Assembly: GCA_029239355.1 (NCBI GenBank) | Contig: JAQZAZ010000016.1 | Location: 1 to 58,829, forward strand | DNA length: 58,829 bases | Source: Sphingobacterium sp. | Lineage (GTDB): Bacteria; Bacteroidota; Bacteroidia; Sphingobacteriales; Sphingobacteriaceae | Direction: 5' to 3' | Notes under the pieces: model-generated | What the model was told of the DNA's origin: nothing | The model's database searches: none | Seen by the model: only the letters and a program-made list of their open reading frames with translations | Program-made: the position numbers and the translations under genes | Shown here: positions 52,298 to 58,829 of the stretch, piece after piece | Position numbering within the stretch: the stretch's first letter is position 1 | How the letters are laid out: every line of letters starts with the position of its first letter

Positions 52298-52777
52298 CTA
52301 CCCTTCGATATAACGGCTATAATCTCCTGACTCGGCAACCAGCTTGATGATATGGTTACGCTCTTCGAGAAACCGTCTCATATAACGTGTAAGGAAAGAC
52401 CATTCGGCAAACCGCCCCAAAGGACCCAGGGGCGCCTTAAAATTAAACATATCCCGCATCAGCACCGTACCATCAGCCTGCTCTTCGAAAAGATGCTGAT
52501 GATCCATCGACTGAAATGCCCCCTCTATCATTTTGTCTTCGAAAAAATAGGGCTTTTCCATTTTCGTGATCCGCACCGTCAGGGTTTGATATACGCCCAG
52601 ATGTTTTGCCCGCCACTGAACCGTCTGTCCCGCTTCAATCAGCCCACTGGTCACACCAGCGATCGCCTTCTCATTTGTCTTCCCAGTCGAATACATGTGT
52701 AAGTCTATACTGCGGGCCAGATCAAATACTACCCCTATTGGTGCATTTACAGTGGTGTCTAATACAAGTGTTGGCAT
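52298..52777 (-). CDS. SRPBCC family protein
   Basis: A 159-aa START-like helix-grip protein. It opens with TTVNAPIGVVFDLARSIDLHM, the first strand and helix of the fold, and closes with the long helix GRFAEWSFLTRYMRRFLEERNHIIK. Such proteins bind hydrophobic ligands; cell-division inhibitor-like and polyketide-cyclase-like labels are common, but no specific role can be given. Monocistronic. Confidence 0.82.
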   Translation of the reverse strand: MPTLVLDTTVNAPIGVVFDLARSIDLHMYSTGKTNEKAIAGVTSGLIEAGQTVQWRAKHLGVYQTLTVRITKMEKPYFFEDKMIEGAFQSMDHQHLFEEQADGTVLMRDMFNFKAPLGPLGRFAEWSFLTRYMRRFLEERNHIIKLVAESGDYSRYIEG

Positions 52778-52894
52778 AAAATCTTGCTATCGGTGAATTC
52801 GGAACAAATTTCGCAAAAAACACGAATTTCTTAGGAAAGAGTCTAACAATTATCTAATTTAACCTTCCAATCTAATTTCAACAACAAAAAGGCT

Positions 52895-53404
52895 ATGATC
52901 ACATTGCTTCCATTTGAAGAAACTGACTTTGACCGCTTCAAATCCTGGATAAAATCTCCAGAGGAACTCCTGCAGTTTGCAGGCCCTTATTTTACCTTTC
53001 CAGTGACTGATGAGCAATTAAAAAAATATATTGCTGACCCCAAACGATGTCCATATAAAATTATCAGTACAGAAACAAACAATGTTATCGGACATTGCGA
53101 ATTGAATTTCGAAAGAGATATCCCCAGACTTTCCCGCATCTTGATTGCTGACAATACGGAACGCAATAAGGGCTATGGCAAGAAAACCATCAATGCAATG
53201 CTGAAGCTGCTCTTTGTTGATAACACGTACGATCAAGCGGATTTAAACGTTTATGACTGGAACACAAATGCAATAAAATGTTATGAAGGTGTAGGATTTC
53301 AGATCAACGAGGGTGTCACGACCGAAACCTCAATCGGCAATGAAACCTGGAAGGGCCTGAATATGCAAATCACCAAATCAGACTGGCTAGACAAAACACA
53401 ATGA
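52895..53404 (+). CDS. GNAT family N-acetyltransferase
   Basis: A 169-aa acetyltransferase of the RimJ/RimL type: LPFEETDFDRFKSWIKSPEELLQFAGP at the start in two pieces, the acetyl-CoA loop NTERNKGYGKKTINAMLKLLF near 90-110, and the NTNAIKCYEGVGF motif near 127-139. Substrate unknown. Its stop overlaps the ATG of the metallophosphoesterase gene by 4 nt. Confidence 0.88.
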   Translation: MITLLPFEETDFDRFKSWIKSPEELLQFAGPYFTFPVTDEQLKKYIADPKRCPYKIISTETNNVIGHCELNFERDIPRLSRILIADNTERNKGYGKKTINAMLKLLFVDNTYDQADLNVYDWNTNAIKCYEGVGFQINEGVTTETSIGNETWKGLNMQITKSDWLDKTQ

Positions 53405-54246
53405 AGAAGAAACGTTTTTTAAAAAAAGCCTTTATTACCCTGACCTTGCTCGCTGCTCTGCTCGGTTATTATGCCTGGCAGATCGAACCACACTGGGTTA
53501 AATTCGAACAGCTAAAACTCCCTATCAAAAACCTTCCTAGCAGCCTTGAAGGGAAAACTCTGGTTCAGATTTCGGATATCCACATCGGCGACTATGTCAG
53601 TAAAGATTTTATCAAAAACAACTTCGCGAAAGTTGGTATAACACATCCGGACATTATTGTTTACACCGGTGATTTTGTCCGATTGGTCGACAATGCCCTC
53701 CCGCTCCATGATCTCGACCAAGTCATGCAATTAGCCCCAAAAGGAAAACTACAGACATTGGCCATCTTGGGAAATCATGATTATGGACGAGCCTTTAAAG
53801 ACAGTTCCGCAGCGGATTCAATCACTACACTGCTAAAAAAGTATCATATTACTGTTTTAAGAAACGAAAGTGTGAATATCAATGGTCTACAGCTCTATGG
53901 TATGGACGACTATTGGGGAACAAACTTTGATCCTGTAAAAACTATGCAGAACTACGATCGTAACCAAGCAAACCTTGTCCTCTGCCACAACCCTGATGTC
54001 GCTGATCTGGAAGTATGGAACGGCTATGAAGGCTGGATTTTATCAGGTCACACACATGCCGGACAAGTACGGATCCCATTCTGGGGCTCTCCCATTATCC
54101 CTGTCTCGAACAAAAACTACGACCAGGGTATAAAAAAACTTCCTGGAAACCGAACCCTTTACATCAACAGGGGTCTCGGTCACAGTATCCCTATCCGCTT
54201 TAATGCGCAACCTGAAATAACGATTTTCACGTTAGCAAAGGGTTAA
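53401..54246 (+). CDS. Membrane-anchored metallophosphoesterase (YkuE-like)
   Basis: A 281-aa calcineurin-type phosphoesterase with one N-terminal TM helix (about 9-27). The metal-site motifs are in order: ISDIHIGDY near 59, TGDFV near 90, LGNHDYGR near 124, LCHNPDV near 194 and SGHTHAGQ near 217. Relatives cleave phosphodiesters such as UDP-diacylglucosamine or dephosphorylate lipids; the substrate is unknown. Co-translated with the upstream GNAT gene. Confidence 0.9.
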   Translation: MKKKRFLKKAFITLTLLAALLGYYAWQIEPHWVKFEQLKLPIKNLPSSLEGKTLVQISDIHIGDYVSKDFIKNNFAKVGITHPDIIVYTGDFVRLVDNALPLHDLDQVMQLAPKGKLQTLAILGNHDYGRAFKDSSAADSITTLLKKYHITVLRNESVNINGLQLYGMDDYWGTNFDPVKTMQNYDRNQANLVLCHNPDVADLEVWNGYEGWILSGHTHAGQVRIPFWGSPIIPVSNKNYDQGIKKLPGNRTLYINRGLGHSIPIRFNAQPEITIFTLAKG

Positions 54247-54429
54247 GATCTCGGACACAGCCAAGATTAATGCCACGCAAACTGAAATTAAATCAGGCAG
54301 GATATAAAGCCGTTCTCAGCATTTATTTACACTAGATCACGAATTGGCTGACAAGTTCAAAGCACAGAAGTATATCCTATAATTGAAAAATAGTGTTGAT
54401 ATTGTAATTAATTAGCAGATATAGGCCAC

Positions 54430-54720
54430 ATGACAAGAATCAAAACCAAAAGAACATGTAGTAACGGGCACAGCTTCTATAAGAGTACAGATTGCCTAAC
54501 ATGCCCAATATGCGAAAAGGAAAAGAAACCTGAAGATGGTTTTCTAGCTCTTTTGGGTAGCCCCGCTAGAAATGCGCTGTTAAACTATGGTATAGATCAA
54601 CTTGAAAAGCTGGCTCAGTACTCGGTGAAGGACCTACTGAAGCTCCATGGTCTTGGAAAAGCTTCCTTAACCCTGTTAAGTCAGGCTTTAATGGAAAAGG
54701 GATTAAAATTTAAGGAGTAA
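54430..54720 (+). CDS. Zinc-ribbon plus RNA polymerase alpha-CTD-like protein
   Basis: A 96-aa cytosolic protein. Residues 8-31 form a zinc-ribbon-like unit with Cys10, Cys22, Cys25 and Cys28 plus a histidine (CSNGHSF, DCLTCPICEK). Residues 40-95 resemble the helix-hairpin-helix C-terminal domain of RNA polymerase alpha (LLNYGIDQLEKLAQYSVKDLLKLHGLGKASL). Such stand-alone alpha-CTD-like proteins exist in Bacteroidota; the role is not known to me. Possible DNA or polymerase binding is inferred. Followed by a terminator. Confidence 0.78.
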   Translation: MTRIKTKRTCSNGHSFYKSTDCLTCPICEKEKKPEDGFLALLGSPARNALLNYGIDQLEKLAQYSVKDLLKLHGLGKASLTLLSQALMEKGLKFKE

Positions 54721-54728
54721 CAAAAAAT

Positions 54729-54783
54729 AAGCCCTCGCTTGGCTTCCACATAGTTTCTGGCTATTAGAAGTGCTTGAGGGCTT
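54729..54783 (+). terminator. Terminator of the alpha-CTD-like gene
   Basis: Perfect 8-bp outer arms AAGCCCTC and GAGGGCTT with further inner pairing (GGCTTC with GAAGTG, partial) around a wide loop, then TATAATT. It starts 9 nt past the stop codon. Confidence 0.65.
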
Positions 54784-54823
54784 TATAATTCAACGCTTTT
54801 AGCACAAGCGGAATCTTCGTTTA

Positions 54824-55249
54824 CTAGTACTCAATCAAAACCTCAGTAACCTGAGCGCCTTGTTTAGCACTTTTGAATTTAAACTTCACTTTTTGGTTCA
54901 GGTTCAACTTCTGCCCGACAAGACGGTCATTGAAATAAATAGATTGTTGGGTCTCGTTATCCCTAATGAATCCGTAATTGGATTCTGCATTGTAATGGAC
55001 GACTTTTCCGAAAGAATACTCATCCTGATGATTTGAGCTCATGCTTGGGCTCTCCCCTTCTTTCAATTTTATCGCAGGTCTGTCTGAGATATTCCCATGT
55101 TCATCAACATAAGCAAACAATTCTTCCAAAGATTTTCCTTTGTCGTTGTTTGTTTTATTGAATTCTTTTTTCTCAATTTTGTGTTGTTTTTTGAGTAGTT
55201 TCTTTTTTTCTCGTTCTTTTTTGTTAAATGTAATTTGGCTTTTGCTCAT
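54824..55249 (-). CDS. Cold-shock-domain protein with Lys-rich N-terminus
   Basis: A 141-aa RNA-binding protein. Residues 1-35 are strongly basic (KKEREKKKLLKKQHKIEKK), and residues about 77-141 are one cold-shock domain with SFGKVVHYNAESNYGFI, a variant of the KGxVKxFNxxKGYGFI RNP1 motif, and SIYFNDRLVGQ in place of the usual FVH RNP2. Probably a post-transcriptional regulator or ribosome-associated factor. Convergent with the alpha-CTD-like gene. Confidence 0.82.
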   Translation of the reverse strand: MSKSQITFNKKEREKKKLLKKQHKIEKKEFNKTNNDKGKSLEELFAYVDEHGNISDRPAIKLKEGESPSMSSNHQDEYSFGKVVHYNAESNYGFIRDNETQQSIYFNDRLVGQKLNLNQKVKFKFKSAKQGAQVTEVLIEY

Positions 55250-55643
55250 TCAATATGGATTAAAAATAAAATGTTCCCGAGGAGGTTTCGGACCTTTAGA
55301 GCTTCGTTGAAAGATAAAAATGCGAGGTGTTCTAAGGAGATAATTGCAAAGGTACAAAAAAAATAGGAGAAATCAGGTAGGTGCTTTTGCAATTATCATT
55401 GGATTGCCGGGCAAATAGCAAGCTATTTACCGAGGAGATGAAAACTATCGGTTTTGATTGAATATGAATAACACTGCTCGATCACGCGGGCGAGTCCTAT
55501 ACCCCATACAATTTACTGATCAATGAAGGTCAAAAAGCGTACGCATCCTACTATAGTATAGCTATTGTTTGACTTGCGGAGTAAAAATCGAAAACTTTGA
55601 TAAAACAAAAATATCTTTTGGACGTTATTTTGAAAAAAACACT
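55250..55643. other. Divergent intergenic region, cold-shock gene / GNAT gene
   Basis: 394 nt without a supported gene. The cold-shock side contains a possible stem (CCGA/TCGG near 55275-55289) that could belong to a structured leader. No -7 element was clear on either side. Confidence 0.4.
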
Positions 55644-55925
55644 ATGGAAGTAAAAAATATCGAAAGAGAAGACAAAGGCAATTTCATTGCTGAGGTAGAA
55701 AATAACGAGGCTGGAATTTTGGAATACACATGGCAGAGTGAGCATGAATTCTCCATCGACCATACCGAAGTCTATGATGAATATCAAGGCATGAGCGTGG
55801 GCAAAAAACTCGTCCTTGAAGCTGTGGATTACGCACGGAAAAACGATGCCAAGATTATCCCAAACTGTCCATACGCTAAATCAATTTTTGAAAAAACAAT
55901 TGCCTTCCAGGATGTATTGGCATAA
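55644..55925 (+). CDS. GNAT-like acetyltransferase, YjdJ/short type
   Basis: A 93-aa short acetyltransferase-like protein. The ATG at 55644 gives the compact start MEVKNIERED; a longer frame from 55569 adds 25 residues with no family match. The fold core is ILEYTWQSEHEFSIDHTEV, then the acetyl-CoA loop EYQGMSVGKKLVLEAVDYARKN and the ending IIPNCPYAKSIFEK, typical of the small GCN5-related group. Substrate unknown. Ends at a terminator shared with leuS. Confidence 0.85.
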   Translation: MEVKNIEREDKGNFIAEVENNEAGILEYTWQSEHEFSIDHTEVYDEYQGMSVGKKLVLEAVDYARKNDAKIIPNCPYAKSIFEKTIAFQDVLA

Positions 55926-55963
55926 AAAAGCCATCTTATCCTTGGGATAAAATGGCTTTTATT
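55925..55963. terminator. Bidirectional terminator between GNAT gene and leuS
   Basis: Arms AAAAGCCATCTTATCC and GGATAAAATGGCTTTT pair over 16 positions with one mismatch around a 3-nt loop; A-tract on one side and T-rich on the other. It can end both convergent genes. Confidence 0.9.
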
Positions 55964-55978
55964 TGATAACGGAAAGAA

Positions 55979-58762
55979 TTAAGCTACGATATTGATTATT
56001 TTCCCTTTGACAAAAATAATCTTCTTAATTGGTTTTCCATCCAGATGTCTTTTTACATCAGCATGCGCCCTGATCGCTTCTTCAACAGTTTGTTGATCTA
56101 AGTCCAATGCAAGTGAAAGATTGAACTTCATTTTGCCATTGAAAGATACCGGGTATGCAAATTCAGACTCAACCAGATATTCCGATTTAAACACAGGATA
56201 AGTTGCTTGCGAAAGTGTACCCGGCGCATTGCCTAACAAATTCCACAATTCCTCGGTGATATGGGGTGCGTAGGATTGAAGAACGATGGTAAGTTGCTCC
56301 AATACCTGGCGTTTATTGCATTTCAGATCAGTCAATTCGTTGACACAGATCATAAAGGCAGAAACTGAGGTATTGAAAGAGAAACGTTCAATATCATCTT
56401 CCACTTTCTTGATAATCTTGTGCAGCGCTTTAAACTCAGCTTTTGAAGGCTCTGCATCCGATACGTTAAAATTACCTTCCGCATCATGAAACAAGCGCCA
56501 TACTTTCTTTAGAAACTTATAAACCCCTTCAATACCATTGGTATTCCAAGGTTTCGCTTGTTCCAATGGTCCCAAAAACATTTCATAAAGACGTAAAGTG
56601 TCGGCTCCATAAGTTTCAATGATATCATCCGGATTAACGACATTGAATTTTGATTTGGACATTTTCTCCACCTCACTGCCACAGATGTATTTACCATTTT
56701 CCAATACAAACTCTGCATTCGCAAAATCAGGTCTGAAATTTTTGAATTTTTCCAAATCCAGTACATCATTCGATACAATATTGACATCCACGTGCATAGG
56801 GATTGTATTGTAATCATTTCTCAGTCCGTAGGATACAAATTGATTAGTTCCTCTACCCTCTTCATCCAATACACGGTAGGCAAAATTTGAACGACCTTGA
56901 ATCATCCCCTGATTGATCAGTTTTCGGAACGGTTCTTCCTCATTGTGATAGCCAAGATCCTTTAAAAATTTATTCCAAAAACGGGAGTACAACAAGTGTC
57001 CTGTCGCATGCTCTGAACCACCAATGTATAAATCAACTGCTTTCCAGTAATCAACAGCTTCCTTAGAAGCAAAGTTACCCTCATTCTTTGGGTCCATATA
57101 TCTGAACCAATACCATGAAGAACCCGCCCAACCCGGCATGGTACTCAACTCATATTCATACTGATCCTCATATTTCCAGTCTTTAGCACGCCCCAAAGGA
57201 GGTTCCCCAGACTCTGTTGGTAGGTATTTATCAACCTCAGGTAATAATAAAGGTAGTTCTTCTTCTTTAATGAGATAAGGTAAGCCATTTTTAAAGTAAA
57301 CAGGTACCGGTTCGCCCCAATAACGTTGACGACCAAAAATCGCATCGCGCATACGGAAGTTGATCTTTGCTTTACCTAATTTCAATTCTTCGAGCTTCGC
57401 AATCAGCGCAGGCACAGCCTCTTGATAAGTCATGCCATTGATAAAATCGGAATTGATATATTTCCCATCCTTGTTCGAATCAGCCTCTTCGTCAATCTGC
57501 TGTGTATCCGAAATTGGAATAATTTCTAAATTAAAATGCTTAGCAAAAACATAATCACGTTGATCACCACTAGGTACAGCCATAACCGCCCCTGTACCAT
57601 ATCCCGCCAAAACATAGTCTGCAATCCAGATCTGTACATCACGGCCTGAAATAGGGTGTTTAGCAAATGAACCTGTAAAGGCTCCTGATACTGTTTTTGT
57701 ATCGGCCATACGATCCAACTCGGATTTTTTTGCTGTTTTCTCAATGTAAGCCTCCACTTCCGCTTTTTGTTCAGCTGTCGTCAACGATGCGACCAATTCA
57801 TGTTCGGGAGCCAACACAACAAATGAAACGCCGAAAATGGTATCTACACGTGTTGTAAAAACTTCTATCGCGGTATCCAGCTGCGGAACGGGGAATTTTA
57901 CCGAAGCGCCAACAGATTTACCAATCCAGTTACGTTGCATTTCAACCAAAGGTTCGGGCCAGTCAATGGTGTCCAAACCTTTTAATAGGCGATCAGCGTA
58001 CGCCGTAATACGCATGGACCATTGCATCATCTTCTTTTGCTCAACCGGATAGCCGCCACGTTCAGATACACCATTGATGACCTCATCGTTTGCGAGTACT
58101 GTACCCAATGCGGCACACCAATTCACCGTACTTTCACGCAAATATGCAATCCGGTATTTTAACAACTCGCGCTGTTGTGTTTCTTCATCAAATGATTTCC
58201 ATTCCTGTGAAGCGAACTCCAATACATCATCGTCAGAAACCGCTTGAATAGCCGCCGAACCATTTGTGGAAAATTTTGCGATCAATGTATCAATTGGTTC
58301 CGCTTTGTCCGTTTCCTTATTATACCAGGAATTGAATAATTTCATAAAAATCCACTGCGTCCATTTATAGTAAGCCGGATCGGAGGTACGTACCTCTCTA
58401 CTCCAATCATAAGAGAAACCGATATTGTCCATCTGCTCGCGGTAACGACTGATATTCACTTCGGTTGTAACTGCAGGGTGTTGTCCAGTTTGAATCGCAT
58501 ATTGCTCTGCCGGAAGTCCAAAGGAATCATAACCCATTGGATGGAGCACATTGAAGCCTTTTAAACGTTTATATCGTGAAAAGATATCCGAAGCAATGTA
58601 TCCGAGTGGATGACCAACATGTAGTCCTGCCCCAGATGGATAAGGAAACATATCCAACACATAGTATTTTGGCTTTTGATGCGTATCTGATGTTTTATAA
58701 GTTTGATGATCCGCCCAAAACTTTTGCCATTTTTTCTCTAATGATTTGTGATTATACTCCAT
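55979..58762 (-). CDS. leuS: Leucyl-tRNA synthetase
   Basis: A 927-aa class I synthetase that charges tRNA-Leu. The HIGH-type motif is HVGH at 48-51 and KMSKS is at 700-704. The CP1 editing domain is present, with its Thr-rich [11 protein letters not shown] and the [15 protein letters not shown] segment near 390. The anticodon-binding domain ends normally with [18 protein letters not shown]. The bacterial-type length is slightly above the usual ~860 aa owing to a Bacteroidota insert after the N-terminal catalytic half (about 150-200). Monocistronic in view. Confidence 0.97.
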   Translation of the reverse strand: MEYNHKSLEKKWQKFWADHQTYKTSDTHQKPKYYVLDMFPYPSGAGLHVGHPLGYIASDIFSRYKRLKGFNVLHPMGYDSFGLPAEQYAIQTGQHPAVTTEVNISRYREQMDNIGFSYDWSREVRTSDPAYYKWTQWIFMKLFNSWYNKETDKAEPIDTLIAKFSTNGSAAIQAVSDDDVLEFASQEWKSFDEETQQRELLKYRIAYLRESTVNWCAALGTVLANDEVINGVSERGGYPVEQKKMMQWSMRITAYADRLLKGLDTIDWPEPLVEMQRNWIGKSVGASVKFPVPQLDTAIEVFTTRVDTIFGVSFVVLAPEHELVASLTTAEQKAEVEAYIEKTAKKSELDRMADTKTVSGAFTGSFAKHPISGRDVQIWIADYVLAGYGTGAVMAVPSGDQRDYVFAKHFNLEIIPISDTQQIDEEADSNKDGKYINSDFINGMTYQEAVPALIAKLEELKLGKAKINFRMRDAIFGRQRYWGEPVPVYFKNGLPYLIKEEELPLLLPEVDKYLPTESGEPPLGRAKDWKYEDQYEYELSTMPGWAGSSWYWFRYMDPKNEGNFASKEAVDYWKAVDLYIGGSEHATGHLLYSRFWNKFLKDLGYHNEEEPFRKLINQGMIQGRSNFAYRVLDEEGRGTNQFVSYGLRNDYNTIPMHVDVNIVSNDVLDLEKFKNFRPDFANAEFVLENGKYICGSEVEKMSKSKFNVVNPDDIIETYGADTLRLYEMFLGPLEQAKPWNTNGIEGVYKFLKKVWRLFHDAEGNFNVSDAEPSKAEFKALHKIIKKVEDDIERFSFNTSVSAFMICVNELTDLKCNKRQVLEQLTIVLQSYAPHITEELWNLLGNAPGTLSQATYPVFKSEYLVESEFAYPVSFNGKMKFNLSLALDLDQQTVEEAIRAHADVKRHLDGKPIKKIIFVKGKIINIVA

Positions 58763-58829
58763 TTTTGTTCGTAAGGAATTTTTATGACTTGCGAAATTAC
58801 GATTTTAATACTGAAATGTGATAAAAGTT

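Overview
The window looks like chromosomal DNA of a Bacteroidota member, most likely Sphingobacteriaceae (Sphingobacterium or Pedobacter-like). The signs are: most genes lack a clear Shine-Dalgarno site and several have the Bacteroidota -7 element TAnnTTTG close upstream; NusB is the long (~315 aa) form next to a DUF1573 lipoprotein and YajC; and DUF3943, DUF4846, DUF6266, GH130/GT4 and Lys-rich cold-shock families typical of the phylum are present. This is inferred from gene content; no 16S or other phylogenetic marker was compared.

Layout. 1-2400: clpX and AMP nucleosidase. 2670-8520: a three-gene RND multidrug efflux operon. 8547-9604: a small DUF6965-like protein, a lone CheY-type receiver and YwbE. 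9847-13167 (minus): membrane protein, dxr and rseP. 13321-16677 (minus): a DPP IV-like peptidase and dinB. 17017-25326: a small membrane protein, a beta-CASP-like nuclease, coaE, a YbbR-like protein, then an accessory insert of about 2.4 kb, then yajC, DUF1573, nusB and a GLFV dehydrogenase homologue. 25508-27767: an ABC exporter and a small Tic20/DUF4870-like protein. 27973-35443 (minus): a nucleoside-type MFS permease, a tight four-gene operon (GntP-type permease, RidA, D-threonine-aldolase/D-serine-dehydratase-like enzyme, M19 dipeptidase) and pepD. 35557-47138: carbohydrate and envelope genes, namely GH130, a two-domain GT4 protein, an acetyltransferase, a DUF3943 outer-membrane protein, the NAD(P)HX repair enzyme and a very large GH18-CE4-GT2 protein. 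47300-50149: DUF4846 lipoprotein, flavohaemoglobin and its probable Rrf2/NsrR-like regulator. 50150-51634: a gene-poor 1.5 kb stretch with a 58-bp perfect palindrome and relic coding sequence. 51635-58762: assorted small genes and leuS.

How the genes fit together. The GntP/RidA/D-TA/M19 operon reads as a route for importing and degrading D-amino acids or D-containing dipeptides, with RidA clearing reactive enamine products. The hmp-rrf2 pair is a nitric-oxide defence unit; its promoter carries a perfect 16-bp inverted repeat, part of which recurs near the hmp start codon. GH130, GT4 and GH18-CE4-GT2 suggest local investment in mannose- and GlcNAc-type glycan handling.

Most unusual points: (i) the GLFV (leucine/glutamate) dehydrogenase homologue has serine where the family has its catalytic lysine; (ii) a decaying cassette of a 45-aa hydrophobic peptide, a small membrane protein and a frameshifted ABC ATPase sits between yajC and ybbR, beside an 11-bp tandem repeat and a DUF6266 gene; (iii) the 58-bp perfect palindrome beside a fragment resembling a SusC-type receptor; (iv) the hmp operator arrangement; (v) several start codons only 3-10 nt from a perfect -7 element, suggesting leaderless or near-leaderless transcripts. 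No tRNA, rRNA, CRISPR array or intact insertion sequence was recognised.
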